Shown here: positions 45,389 through 55,937 of the stretch, piece after piece
Numbering within the stretch: position 1 is the first letter of the stretch
Layout: each line of letters starts with the position of its first letter
Assembly (NCBI RefSeq): GCF_020215645.1
Contig: NZ_CP084058.1
Location: 9,238,001-9,302,000 of the forward strand
Length of the DNA stretch: 64,000 bases
DNA from: Nonomuraea gerenzanensis
GTDB taxonomy: Bacteria; Actinomycetota; Actinomycetes; Streptosporangiales; Streptosporangiaceae
Direction: 5' to 3'
Program-made: the position numbers and the translations under genes
Notes under the pieces: generated by a model
Told to the model about the DNA's origin: nothing
Databases searched by the model: none
The model's input: only the letters and a program-made list of their open reading frames with translations

Positions 45389-46000
45389 TCACCAGTCGGG
45401 GTTCGACCTGCCCGGGGCCACCTCCCGCTCGCTGCGCAGCGGATCGTGGTACGGGTCGTACGGCCCCGCCTGTTTCGGCACGGCGGCGCCGCCGAAGATG
45501 CTGCCCAGCAGGCTGCCGAGCAGCTCCCCGAGCCCGGCGGGGATCGCGGACTCCTCACGGCTGAGGTCGTCGGCCACGGCGTCGGCGTCCATGTCGTGGC
45601 TGGCGGCCCGGTTCGCCAGCAGGGACATGATCATGGGTGCGATCAGCGGCAGCAGCTTCATGAGGGTGGCGGAGTTCACGCCGGCCAGTTGCGAGAGCCG
45701 CACCGCTGCCTGCTCGGTGCCCTGCCCGCCGAGCACGTGGCCGAGGATGCTGTGCCCGTCGCGGGTCAGCGAGGCCACGTCGCCGTTGAACGGATCGGCG
45801 TCCATGTGGTCGTCCAGGGCGCCGCGCAGGGCGTCGGCGCCGTCCGGATGGGTGGCGTTGCGGGCCATGCCACCGACGATGGTGCCCGACACCGCCTCGA
45901 TGACCTTGCGGGCGGTGAGCGTGTCCGTGCCGAGCATGCCGGCGATCTGCTCCACTCCTTGGTCTCCGAGTCCGGCGAGAAGCTCGTCATTAAGTGTCAC
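45389..46000 (-). CDS. DUF937-domain protein
   Basis: A 203-residue protein with helical DUF937: LGDQGVEQIAGMLGTDTLTA, HILGHVLGG-type SILGHVLGGQGTEQAAVRL, GVNSATLMKLLPLIAPMIMS. A Gly-rich tail ends in a short charged sequence. Function unknown; related proteins are sometimes annotated YidB-like. Upstream ftsH ends 71 bp away on the same strand. Confidence 0.88.
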   Translation of the reverse strand: MTLNDELLAGLGDQGVEQIAGMLGTDTLTARKVIEAVSGTIVGGMARNATHPDGADALRGALDDHMDADPFNGDVASLTRDGHSILGHVLGGQGTEQAAVRLSQLAGVNSATLMKLLPLIAPMIMSLLANRAASHDMDADAVADDLSREESAIPAGLGELLGSLLGSIFGGAAVPKQAGPYDPYHDPLRSEREVAPGRSNPDW

Positions 46001-46070
46001 GACGGTCCCCCGATCAGTCTGTCACGGGAGAACCTGCCCTCGCCGGGCCCGGACCAACGTCCGATTTGTC

Positions 46071-48023
<1,953 letters not shown>

Positions 48024-48060
48024 GGCGTCACTCCCCAATATCGCCGCATTGATGATCTTT

Positions 48061-48966
48061 CTAGCCTAGAACACGCACCCCTGAGGCCACGCGGCCGATA
48101 TCACGCCACTGCTTGCGCTGCGAGTCAGGCACTGTTACGAACGCAAGACCCGGTTTGCTTGTTCCCCCATCCATGATCACGACAGCGGCCCGTGACGTGC
48201 GCTTGCCGTACGTCACGCGGTAGAGGAGCAGCCAGCCGCGCTTGACCGGCTGCGAGGCCAGCCAGGTGATCCGCGAGCCCTTGGGATGGTGGTTGAGCGT
48301 CCAGCGGGCGGCCAGCAGCGCCGTGTCGCGGGGCGAGTCCTGCTCCATGATCGGCAGCGGGCAGGTCACGAACATGCCGCGCACGCTGGTGCCGCGCTGC
48401 TTGGGCAGCACCTGCTTGGTGGTGAACGGCGCCGCCCCGTACGACTTCCACGGCCGCGGCAGCTTCGGCACCGCCAGGCCGGACCGCGTGTCCTTGACGA
48501 AGCGCTTGCCCGGGGAGCGCAGCGCGATGCGCTTGACCCCGCGGGTGAGCCGGGGGACTCGCGGGTCGGCGTACAGGGCCTCCATGGCCGTGTAGCCGGG
48601 CGCCAGGGAGCTGCCCGGGCTCGGCGTCCCCTGGGGAGCGGAGGACGACGCAGCGGCGGGCGTGCCGGTGGCGAGCGTGCCTGCGGCGGGCGCGCCGGTG
48701 GACGGCGTGCCAGAAGTTCCGCCGGTGGGTCCGCCGGTGGACGGTGCGGAGCCGGACGAGGGTGGCGCGGTCGGCGGCGCGGTTGCCGGCCCCGCCACGA
48801 CCCCGTCCGGCTCTCCCGGGAGCACCACGACCACCACCGCGGCGACAACCGCACCGACGGCGGCGGCCACGGCCAGCCCCCGGTACACCACCCGCATGCG
48901 CAGATCGCCGATGCGGGAGCGTTTGGGCGGAGAAGTCGGAATCCCACGCCTTTCGGCCGTTCTCAC
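48061..48966 (-). CDS. Membrane-anchored protein of unknown function
   Basis: A 301-residue protein with a basic cytoplasmic N-terminus ([17 protein letters not shown]), one TM helix ([20 protein letters not shown]), a Pro/Thr/Ser/Gly-rich linker of about 85 residues and an extracellular domain of about 170 residues beginning [20 protein letters not shown]. That domain includes [24 protein letters not shown] segments ([20 protein letters not shown]). GTG 48966 has AAGGA seven bases upstream; TTG/GTG further up (49020, 49002) are weaker. Family not recognised. Confidence 0.75.
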   Translation of the reverse strand: MRTAERRGIPTSPPKRSRIGDLRMRVVYRGLAVAAAVGAVVAAVVVVVLPGEPDGVVAGPATAPPTAPPSSGSAPSTGGPTGGTSGTPSTGAPAAGTLATGTPAAASSSAPQGTPSPGSSLAPGYTAMEALYADPRVPRLTRGVKRIALRSPGKRFVKDTRSGLAVPKLPRPWKSYGAAPFTTKQVLPKQRGTSVRGMFVTCPLPIMEQDSPRDTALLAARWTLNHHPKGSRITWLASQPVKRGWLLLYRVTYGKRTSRAAVVIMDGGTSKPGLAFVTVPDSQRKQWRDIGRVASGVRVLG

Positions 48967-49067
48967 TCGGGAATCCTTGATCTCTTCTTCCCCATGGAGC
49001 ACGACGGGAGCGTACGACAAAACACGCCATTGCGCCCCGGAAGCTACCGAAGTGCAATCATGGCGTC

Positions 49068-50036
49068 GTGGAACAGGTTGAGCTGCGATTCGACCACGCC
49101 TCGCGAGCGGCCCAGACGCACACGAATCTCTCGGCGATCCGGCAGAGCTCCACCGGCCTGTGGGTGGCCGGCGACGAGACCGCCTCCTTCGAGCACCTCA
49201 CGTGGACCGGCGACCACTACGGCGACCAGCGCACGTTCATGCTGGCCGACTACATCGCCCTGCCCGCCGGCCCCGAGGACGAGGCCGACATCGAGGGCCT
49301 GGCCCGGGCGAACGGCTACCTCTGGCTGGTCGGCTCGCACAGCCTGAAGCGCAGAAAGGTCAGGGCCAAGGACCCGGAGCGCGGCCCCGACCGGCTGGCC
49401 ACCCTGATCAGGGAGGAGAACCGGTTCATCCTGGCCCGGCTGCCCCTCGACCCGCGCACCGAGCTGCCGCAGCGGGGCGCGGTCCTGTCGGGCTCCGGCA
49501 GCCTCACCGCGCACCTGCGCAACGATCCGCACCTCGCGCCGTTCCTGGCCCTGCCGGGCAAGGACAACGGGTTCGACGTCGAGGGCATCGTGGTCACGCC
49601 CGACCGCCTCTACGTGGGCCTGCGCGGCCCCGTCCTGCGGGGCTGGGCGGTGGTGCTGGAGCTACGCCTGGAGGACGCGGGCAAGGGGCGGCTGCGGCTG
49701 AGCGAGCCGTACCGCAAGCACTTCCTCAACCTGAGCGGGCTCGGGGTGCGCGACATGTGCCCGGACGGGAACTCGGTGCTGATCCTGGCGGGGCCGACCA
49801 TGGACCTCGACGGCCCGGTGCGGGTGGTGCGCTGGCGGCCGCGCAACAAGCGGCAGGGCGTCGTCCCGGCCGACGAGCTGGAGACCGTGCTGGAGCTGCC
49901 GTACGGGGTGGGCTGCGACCATCCGGAGGGGCTGGCGCGGCTGTCGGACGGCCGGCTCATGGTGGTCTACGACAGCCCGTCGCCCGTCAGGATCACCCCG
50001 GCGGGCGGCGTGCTCGCGGACGTGTTCAAGGTCTAG
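49068..50036 (+). CDS. DUF3616-domain protein
   Basis: A 322-residue beta-propeller-like protein. HTNLSAIRQSSTGLWVAGDE, DIEGLARANGYLWLVGSHSL, GFDVEGIVVTPDRLYVGLRG and GCDHPEGLARLSDGRLMVVY show repeated blade-type segments seen in DUF3616. No catalytic residues are known. GTG at 49068; no clear RBS. Divergent from the membrane protein upstream, convergent with the PTH2-like gene downstream. Confidence 0.85.
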   Translation: MEQVELRFDHASRAAQTHTNLSAIRQSSTGLWVAGDETASFEHLTWTGDHYGDQRTFMLADYIALPAGPEDEADIEGLARANGYLWLVGSHSLKRRKVRAKDPERGPDRLATLIREENRFILARLPLDPRTELPQRGAVLSGSGSLTAHLRNDPHLAPFLALPGKDNGFDVEGIVVTPDRLYVGLRGPVLRGWAVVLELRLEDAGKGRLRLSEPYRKHFLNLSGLGVRDMCPDGNSVLILAGPTMDLDGPVRVVRWRPRNKRQGVVPADELETVLELPYGVGCDHPEGLARLSDGRLMVVYDSPSPVRITPAGGVLADVFKV

Positions 50037-50060
50037 CGAGCCGGACCACGTTCGCAGGCC

Positions 50061-50153
50061 GGGCGACGCGGGCCGCGCTCAGGGGCGAGTGACGCGGGCC
50101 GCGCTCAAGGGCGAGTGACGCGGCCCGTTCTCAAGGGCGAGTGACGCGGCCCG
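50061..50153. repeat. ~26-bp tandem repeats spanning the 3' end of the PTH2-like gene
   Basis: GGGCGAGTGACGCGG-CCGCGCTCAAG-like units repeat about four times. The last unit contains the stop codon and final codons (RVTRP) of the PTH2-like gene, so its end is copied outward into the convergent gap. Confidence 0.85.
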
Positions 50154-50790
50154 CCAGCCACGGCGCGTCGGCCACGAACGTGCACGAGCCCGGCTCGATC
50201 TCGGTGAACCCGGCGTCCCGCACGACGGGCAACCCGGCCGCCACCATGGCGTCGAAGTCGTCCTGTCGGGCGGCCGTGCGCACCGACACCGTGAGGCCGC
50301 GCTCGCGCCAGGCCGCCCGCTCCCCCGCGTCGCTGGCCCACCAGGCGAGCTGGGCGGCGTGCCCCGCCTGCGCCATGGCCTTGCCCGCGGACATCTCCAG
50401 CGCCGGGTTCGCCCACAGCACGGGCGGCTCGGCGGGCCCCGGCGCGGCGGTGTCGGTCAGCTCGGTGCCCGACACCTGCAGCCGCGCCAGGTCGCGCGGC
50501 CAGTCGTCGAGGGGGACGGGCGGGTGCACGCGCACCTCGGCCGTGCGGTGCTCGATCGTGCGGCCGGGCAGCGCGACGGCCCGGCGCCACTCGGCGCCCC
50601 TGGCCCGGCGCACGACCTTGCGGATCTTGCCGGTGGACTGCCAGGCGTGCAGTTCGTCGGCGAACTCGCCCGGGTCGTCCAGCAGGGTCAGCACGGCCAT
50701 GGCGGCCGCCTCCAGGGCGTCGGTGCGCTCGGGAGGCGTGGCCCGCTCGATCCGCACGACCAGGGGCAGGACATAAAGCTCGGCGTTCAT
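50131..50790 (-). CDS. Peptidyl-tRNA hydrolase family 2-like protein
   Basis: A 219-residue protein. The C-terminal half carries a PTH2 pattern MSAGKAMAQAGHAAQLAWWA and VRTAARQDDFDAMVAAGLPV; the N-terminal half (LVVRIERATPPERTDALEAA) is the actinobacterial extension. It may recycle peptidyl-tRNA, although archaeal/eukaryal-type Pth2 activity is unproven here. Start ATG 50790 overlaps the stop of the MFS gene (ATGA), showing translational coupling. Confidence 0.8.
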   Translation of the reverse strand: MNAELYVLPLVVRIERATPPERTDALEAAAMAVLTLLDDPGEFADELHAWQSTGKIRKVVRRARGAEWRRAVALPGRTIEHRTAEVRVHPPVPLDDWPRDLARLQVSGTELTDTAAPGPAEPPVLWANPALEMSAGKAMAQAGHAAQLAWWASDAGERAAWRERGLTVSVRTAARQDDFDAMVAAGLPVVRDAGFTEIEPGSCTFVADAPWLAGRVTRP

Positions 50791-52052
50791 CGCCCTCTAG
50801 CATGCCCGATGGCCAGGGACATGCCGGCGGCGAGGAGGCACAGGGCGCCGGCGGCGTACCAGGCGAGGTCGTAGGCGCCCAGGTGGTCGCGGGTGAGCCC
50901 GGCGCCGACGGCGGCGATGGCGGCGCCGACCTGGTGCGAGCCGAACACCCAGCCGAACACCACGGCCCCGTCGGCCCCGTAGATGCGCCGGCACAGCGCG
51001 ACCGTGGGCGGCACGGTCGCGACCCAGTCCAGGCCGTAGAAGATGATGAAGATCAGCATGCTGGGCTCGGTCGTGGCCGCGAACAGGCCAGGCAGCACCA
51101 TCAGCGACAGCCCGCGCAGCCCGTAGTAGACGCCGAGCAGCATCTTGGGGTCGACCTTGTCGCTGAGCCAGCCGGAGGCGACGGTGCCCGCGATGTCGAA
51201 GATGCCGATGATCGCCAGCAGGCCCGCGGCGACGGGCTCGGCCATGCCGTGGTCGTGCGCGGCGGGGATGAAGTGGGTGCCGACCAGGCCGTTCGTGCTG
51301 GCCCCGCAGATCGCGAAGCCGCCCGCGAGCAGCCAGAACGGCCGCGTCCTGGCCGCCGAGACGAGCACGGTGACGGCCCTGAGCGCCGCGTTGGTCCTGG
51401 CGGGCTCCGTACGCACCGCTCGGGGCGGCGCGCCGAGCGCCGTCGTGCCCACGTCCTCGGGACGGTCGCGCAGCAGCCACCACACGAACGGCACCACGGC
51501 CAGCGCAGCCACGGCCACCGTCAGCGAGGCGAAGCGCCACCCGGGCCCCTGCGCGAGCTGGGCGAGCACCGGCAGGAACACGAGCTGCCCGGTCGCGCCG
51601 GCGGCGGTGAGCACGCCGGTCACCAGCCCGCGGTGGCGCACGAACCAGCGGTCCACCACCGTCGCCGCGAACACCAGCGCCATCGACCCCGTGCCGAGCC
51701 CGACCAGCACGCCCCAGCAGAGCAGGAGCTGCCAGCTCGCCGTCATCAGCACGGTGAGCCCGCTGCCCGCCGCGATCAGCAGCAGCGCGACGGCGACCAC
51801 GCGGCGCATGCCGAAGCGGTCCATGAGGGCCGCGGCGAAGGGCGCGGTCAGCCCGTAGAGCACCAGGTTGACGGAGACGGCCAGCGAGATCGTGCCGGCC
51901 GACCAGCCGAACTCCTCCTGCAGCGGGGTGATCAGCACGCCGGGGGTGGCCCGGAAGCCCGCCGATCCCAGGATCGCCACGAACGCGACCGCCGCGACGT
52001 ACCAGGCGCGGTGCAGCCCGCGGCGGGTGGGCGAGTTGGTGCTCACTGTCAT
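50787..52052 (-). CDS. MFS transporter, OFA/MCT-like
   Basis: A 421-residue 12-TM transporter. Signature loop MDRFGMRRVVAVALLLIAAG, SDKVDPKMLLGVYYGLRG and the pattern AFRATPGVLITPLQEEFGWS place it near monocarboxylate or oxalate/formate-type MFS proteins. Substrate unknown. ATG 52052. Divergent from a GlxA-type regulator with 71 bp between starts, a common arrangement for regulator and target. Confidence 0.9.
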   Translation of the reverse strand: MTVSTNSPTRRGLHRAWYVAAVAFVAILGSAGFRATPGVLITPLQEEFGWSAGTISLAVSVNLVLYGLTAPFAAALMDRFGMRRVVAVALLLIAAGSGLTVLMTASWQLLLCWGVLVGLGTGSMALVFAATVVDRWFVRHRGLVTGVLTAAGATGQLVFLPVLAQLAQGPGWRFASLTVAVAALAVVPFVWWLLRDRPEDVGTTALGAPPRAVRTEPARTNAALRAVTVLVSAARTRPFWLLAGGFAICGASTNGLVGTHFIPAAHDHGMAEPVAAGLLAIIGIFDIAGTVASGWLSDKVDPKMLLGVYYGLRGLSLMVLPGLFAATTEPSMLIFIIFYGLDWVATVPPTVALCRRIYGADGAVVFGWVFGSHQVGAAIAAVGAGLTRDHLGAYDLAWYAAGALCLLAAGMSLAIGHARGR

Positions 52053-52123
52053 GCGCCAATACTGATTTATCCCCTTACGCGGTCACGAGTGGCCGGAAAG
52101 CCAATATGTGCAAGAATCCGGCC

Positions 52124-53080
52124 ATGGAACGTCACCGTGTCGCCGTCGTGGTGCTCGACCACTTCGCCCCGCTCGACCTCGGCGTGCCCGGCCAGGTGTT
52201 CTGGGCGGCGGAGACACCGTCGGGCGAGAAGCTGTACGAGGTCGTGACCTGCTCGCCGGGCCGCATGCCCGTGCGGTGCAGCGCGGGCTACAGCGTGCTG
52301 CCCGACCACGACCTCGACGTTCTCGACACCGCCGACACCGTCGTGGTGCCCGGCATCCACGCGGGCCGGGCGATGAAGGACGGCACGATCAAGGACCCGC
52401 TGCGGGAGGCCCTGCAGGGGCGGCCGCGGACGATGTCGATCTGCACCGGCTCGTTCGTGCTGGCGGCGGCCGGCCTGCTCGACGGCCGCCCCGCCACCAC
52501 CCACTGGCGCGAGGCCGCCCGTTTCGCCCGGCTCTTCCCCCAGGTCAAGCTGGACCCGGACGTCCTGTTCGTGGACGACGGCGACGTGCTGACCTCGGCG
52601 GGCGTGGCCGCCGGCATGGACCTGTGCCTGCACGTGATCAGGCGCGACCACGGCAGTGAAGTGGCCAACCGCACGGCCAGGCGCTGCGTCATGCCACCGT
52701 GGCGCGACGGCGGCCAGGCCCAGTACATCGATCGCCCCCTCCCGTACGGCGGCACCGGCGGCACGGCGGCCACCCGCGACTGGATGCTCGCCCACCTCGA
52801 CACCCCGCTCGACCTGAACGCGCTGGCCGAGCACGCCAGGATGAGCGTGCGCACGTTCACCAGGCGCTTCCGCGAGGAGACCGGCCAGAGCCCGGCCAGA
52901 TGGCTGAACGGGCAGCGCGTGCAGCACGCCAGGCACCTGCTGGAGACGACGGACCTCGGCGTGGAGGAGGTGGCCAGGCGGGCGGGGTTCGGCACGGCGG
53001 TCTCGCTGCGCCAGCACCTGCACGCCGCCGTCGGCGTCGCACCGCTCACCTACCGGCACACCTTCCGCCGCGCACGCTAG
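52124..53080 (+). CDS. GlxA-family AraC-type regulator (DJ-1/PfpI + HTH)
   Basis: A 318-residue regulator. N-terminal class I glutamine-amidotransferase-like domain with MSICTGSFVLAAAGLLDGRP and TTHWREAARFARLFP, then AraC HTH domain near residue 220: LNALAEHARMSVRTFTRRFR and TTDLGVEEVARRAGFGTAVS. Probably controls the divergent MFS gene. ATG 52124 starts the domain; ATG 52106 is in frame. The 3' end lies in a 19-bp tandem repeat. Confidence 0.9.
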   Translation: MERHRVAVVVLDHFAPLDLGVPGQVFWAAETPSGEKLYEVVTCSPGRMPVRCSAGYSVLPDHDLDVLDTADTVVVPGIHAGRAMKDGTIKDPLREALQGRPRTMSICTGSFVLAAAGLLDGRPATTHWREAARFARLFPQVKLDPDVLFVDDGDVLTSAGVAAGMDLCLHVIRRDHGSEVANRTARRCVMPPWRDGGQAQYIDRPLPYGGTGGTAATRDWMLAHLDTPLDLNALAEHARMSVRTFTRRFREETGQSPARWLNGQRVQHARHLLETTDLGVEEVARRAGFGTAVSLRQHLHAAVGVAPLTYRHTFRRAR

Positions 53081-53118
53081 AACCCACCGCGCACGCTGGA
53101 ACCCACCGCGCACGCTAT
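53068..53118. repeat. 19-bp tandem repeat copying the 3' end of the GlxA gene
   Basis: CCGCGCACGCTAGAACCCA (53068) includes the stop TAG; a second copy (53087, TGG for TAG) and a partial third (53106) extend to the stop of the convergent monooxygenase gene. Confidence 0.85.
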
Positions 53119-54563
53119 GTCCCGGCGGGCTCCAGGGCTTCACGGAACCAGGTCTCCAGGGCCTGCTCCAGCGTCTCGTCCGGGGTGCCCGCCCACGCCA
53201 CGTAGCCGTCAGGCCGCACCAGCACCGCCTCGGGTCCCTGGCCGGGCAGCACGTCCACGCGCCCATGCCGGACGCGCAGCCCGCCCGGCGCGTCGAGCAG
53301 CACGGGCCGCGCCCGGGCGCCGGCGCCGGCGGGCAGGTCGGGCAGGAACCGGCCCACCAGCGGATGCGGCGGCGCGGGCATCGGGTAGACCACGTCGGCC
53401 CCGGCCAGCAGGGCGGCGATGCGCCGCAGCGCGTCCTGGTCGCCCAGCAGCTCGCCGAACACCTCCCGCAGCGCCGTCACCTCGGGCCCCGGCGCGGTCA
53501 GCGCGAGCTGGGCCTGGGTGTGCAGGGCGACCCGCTCGGCGGCCGGGCGGCGCTCGGCGTCGTAGGTGTCGAGCAGGCCGGGCGGCGCCCAGCCGCGCAC
53601 CTCGGCGGCGAGCTTCCAGGCCAGGTTGGCGGCGTCCTGGAGGCCCAGGTTCAGGCCGGGAGCGCCCATCGCCGAGTGCACGTGCGCGGCGTCGCCCGCC
53701 ACGAACACCCTGCCCTCGCGATAGCGGTCGGCCACCCGGGTGTTGCGGCCGTTGAGCCGCCGCAGCAGGTGCGGCCCCGGGCCGGCGGGCTCGGCCAGCG
53801 GCAGGTCGGCGCCGAGCACGCGGGCCAGGCTCGCGCGCAGCTCGGCGACGGTCATCGGCACGTCGTCGCCGGGCGGGTGCGGGTCCCACTCCATGGCGGC
53901 GACCGTGAACACGCCGGGCCCGGCCGGCAGGATCGCGTACGCTCCCCGCTCGGTCCTGTGCCAGGTGTAGAGCACGAAGGTGCCCGCCTCCGGCACGTCC
54001 AGCTCGACCTGCCTGCTCACCGCGCCCGGGATGGTGACGTGCGCGGTGCGGCTGACGACGTCGGCCGCGTGCACGCCGGGGAAGGAGATCCCGCTCAGCT
54101 TCCTGACGGTGCTGTGCGCGCCGTCGCACCCGGCGAGGTAGCGGGTGCGCAGCCGGTACGGGCCGCCGGGCCCGGCCAGCTCCAGCGTCACCCCGCCGGC
54201 GTCCTGCGTGAACCCGGTCAGCTCGTGCCCGCGCCTGATCTCCACGCCCAGCTCGGCCGCCCGCCGCTCCAGCAGCTCCTCCAGCTCGGGCTGCCTGATG
54301 CCCATGCCGTGCAGCGGATTGTCGTCGAGCGCCGCCAGGTGCAGCGGCATCGCGCCGAACACGAACGCGGGCATGGCGGCCTCCTGGTCGGCCAGGCCGC
54401 GCCGGCGCAGCAGCCGGACCACCTGGCCGACGATCCCGTTGGCCTTGGGCTGGTCGCTGCGCCGGGGCAGGCGCTCGACCACGACGGGCGTGACTCCGGC
54501 GAGGGCCAGCTCGCAGGCCAGCATCAGCCCGTTGGGGCCGGCGCCGGCGATGACGACGTCCAT
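53115..54563 (-). CDS. FAD-dependent aromatic monooxygenase (PheA/TfdB-type)
   Basis: A 482-residue class A flavin monooxygenase. VVIAGAGPNGLMLACELALA, ARTRYLAGCDGAHSTVRK-type DG motif (YLAGCDGAHSTVRKLSG), GD motif VFVAGDAAHVHSAMGAPGLN and a thioredoxin-like C-terminal extension ending ALEPAGT. It hydroxylates phenols or polyketide-type substrates. GAGGAG precedes ATG 54563. It lies ten bases downstream of a TetR gene, same strand, so repressor and target are probably one operon. It may be induced by a toxic aromatic or antibiotic. Confidence 0.92.
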   Translation of the reverse strand: MDVVIAGAGPNGLMLACELALAGVTPVVVERLPRRSDQPKANGIVGQVVRLLRRRGLADQEAAMPAFVFGAMPLHLAALDDNPLHGMGIRQPELEELLERRAAELGVEIRRGHELTGFTQDAGGVTLELAGPGGPYRLRTRYLAGCDGAHSTVRKLSGISFPGVHAADVVSRTAHVTIPGAVSRQVELDVPEAGTFVLYTWHRTERGAYAILPAGPGVFTVAAMEWDPHPPGDDVPMTVAELRASLARVLGADLPLAEPAGPGPHLLRRLNGRNTRVADRYREGRVFVAGDAAHVHSAMGAPGLNLGLQDAANLAWKLAAEVRGWAPPGLLDTYDAERRPAAERVALHTQAQLALTAPGPEVTALREVFGELLGDQDALRRIAALLAGADVVYPMPAPPHPLVGRFLPDLPAGAGARARPVLLDAPGGLRVRHGRVDVLPGQGPEAVLVRPDGYVAWAGTPDETLEQALETWFREALEPAGT

Positions 54564-54573
54564 GAGATTCTCC

Positions 54574-55185
54574 TCACTCGGAAGGGGAGGGCAGCCCGGC
54601 GGCGAGAGCGCGCAGGCAGTCGCGCAGCACCGGCACCAGCGGGACGGGCGGGTCGGCACGCAGCCAGTGCGCGACGCCGGCCTGCACGGCGGCGGTGACG
54701 GTGACCGCGACCAGGGAGGGATACAGGTCACGGGCCGGGTCGGCGCCGACGCGCTCGGCGATGGCCGCCGCCAGCTCGCCGTCGGCGGCGAAGGCCACCC
54801 GCAGCGACTCCGCCCGCAGCGCGGGCTCGTCGTTGAGCATGCGGATGGCCACGAGCAGCTCGGGCGGCGGCGCCGCGTCGGAGGTGCCCGCGTGCTCCGC
54901 CCACGGCCGCACCATGGCCTCGGTGAGCGCCTCCCACAAGGGCTCGTCCGGCGGGCGGGCACGCAGCGCCGCCACGGACGCGCGCACGCGGTCGGTGTGC
55001 CGGGCGGTGATCGCCTCGTACTTGCTGGAGAAGTAGTTGTTGTACGTCCTGGGCGAGACGCCCGCCTCAGCCGCGATGTCCTCGACCCGGACGTTCTCCA
55101 GCCCGCGCGTCAGAGCGAGCCGGAGCGCGGCCGTCATCAGCGCCTCGCGCGTGGCCTGCTTCTTCCGCTCTCTCAGTCCGCTCAC
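54574..55185 (-). CDS. TetR-family regulator
   Basis: A 203-residue repressor: HTH VRVEDIAAEAGVSPRTYNNY near residues 33-52 and a C-terminal TetR_C-like domain. GTG 55185 follows TAGAGT by seven bases, suggesting a leaderless transcript. The upstream inverted repeat TTGCGTG...CACGCAA is its likely operator. Operon with the flavin monooxygenase downstream. Confidence 0.9.
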   Translation of the reverse strand: MSGLRERKKQATREALMTAALRLALTRGLENVRVEDIAAEAGVSPRTYNNYFSSKYEAITARHTDRVRASVAALRARPPDEPLWEALTEAMVRPWAEHAGTSDAAPPPELLVAIRMLNDEPALRAESLRVAFAADGELAAAIAERVGADPARDLYPSLVAVTVTAAVQAGVAHWLRADPPVPLVPVLRDCLRALAAGLPSPSE

Positions 55186-55207
55186 GCCACCGACTCTACG
55201 CCAATAA

Positions 55208-55239
55208 TTGCGTGGTCAGCAAATTTTCGTATCACGCAA
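55208..55239. promoter_or_regulatory. Inverted repeat TTGCGTG-N18-CACGCAA upstream of tetR
   Basis: Perfect 7-bp arms at 55208-55214 and 55233-55239, in the tetR/CGNR divergent region, covering the -35 area of the tetR promoter. Confidence 0.6.
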
Positions 55240-55246
55240 ACTTTGC

Positions 55247-55276
55247 CTAACGGGCTCATCTCCGAGCAGGCGTTAG
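55247..55276. promoter_or_regulatory. CTAACG-N18-CGTTAG operator, copy 1
   Basis: Arms CTAACG (55247) and CGTTAG (55271) start 24 bases apart and end ten bases before the CGNR gene start. The same arms and spacing occur twice upstream of the VOC gene. Confidence 0.65.
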
Positions 55277-55285
55277 ATTGGGAGG

Positions 55286-55852
55286 ATGTCCTTCCTGAGC
55301 CTGGATTTCGTCAGCACCGTCAGGGCCACCCGCTCCGGCCCCGTCGACACCCTGTCGGACGCCGAGGGGATGACGGCGTGGGCTCGCGAGCACGCGCCCG
55401 AGCTCGGTTTGAAGCCGGGCTTCACGGCGTCGGAGGAGCTGCGCCAGGAGACCGTGCGGCTGCGCCAGGCCGTCCGCGCCCTGTTCGCCAGGGCCGTGGC
55501 CCCCGAGCCGCCGAGCCGGGCGGACGCGTCGGACCTGCCGGCCTTCGAGGAGGCGCTGGCACTGGTCAACGCCACGGCACTGGCGGCACCCACGGCCCCG
55601 CAGCTCTTGTGGGACGGTGAGCCCGCCGTCACCACGGTCTCCACCGCCGGCCCGTCCGCACGCCTGCGCGGGCGGCTCGCCGCGGCGGCCGTCGAGTTCC
55701 TCGCGAGCCCCGAGCGGACCCTGCTGCGCACCTGCCAGGCCCCGCGCTGCGTGCTCTATTTCGTCAAGGAGCACCCCCGCCAGGAGTGGTGCTCGACCGC
55801 CTGCGGTAACCGCGCCCGAGCGGCCAGGCACTACCGGGAGCACAAGAAATAA
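55286..55852 (+). CDS. CGNR zinc-finger (ABATE-domain) transcription factor
   Basis: A 188-residue protein: N-terminal ABATE domain starting LSLDFVSTVRATRSGPVDTL, and a C-terminal CGNR zinc finger with ligands in CQAPRCVLYFVKEHPRQEWC...CGNRARAARHYREHK. This family is stress-linked and DNA-binding in actinomycetes. RBS GGGAGG abuts the ATG. It is probably autoregulated and controls the downstream VOC-PNPOx pair, since all share CTAACG/CGTTAG boxes. Confidence 0.92.
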   Translation: MSFLSLDFVSTVRATRSGPVDTLSDAEGMTAWAREHAPELGLKPGFTASEELRQETVRLRQAVRALFARAVAPEPPSRADASDLPAFEEALALVNATALAAPTAPQLLWDGEPAVTTVSTAGPSARLRGRLAAAAVEFLASPERTLLRTCQAPRCVLYFVKEHPRQEWCSTACGNRARAARHYREHKK

Positions 55853-55859
55853 TCCCCAT

Positions 55860-55889
55860 CTAACGCCAAAGCGACCGAATTGCCGTTAT
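55860..55889. promoter_or_regulatory. CTAACG-N18-CGTTAT operator, copy 2
   Basis: CTAACG at 55860 and CGTTAT at 55884, same 24-base start spacing as copies 1 and 3; last base differs. Confidence 0.55.
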
Positions 55890-55896
55890 ATTGCTT

Positions 55897-55926
55897 CTAA
55901 CGGCTATCCAGTCGTGCATCCGTTAG
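55897..55926. promoter_or_regulatory. CTAACG-N18-CGTTAG operator, copy 3
   Basis: CTAACG at 55897 and CGTTAG at 55921; the right arm touches the RBS (GAGGAG) of the VOC gene, so a bound protein could block transcription or translation start. Confidence 0.65.
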
Positions 55927-55937
55927 AGGAGTGTGCA

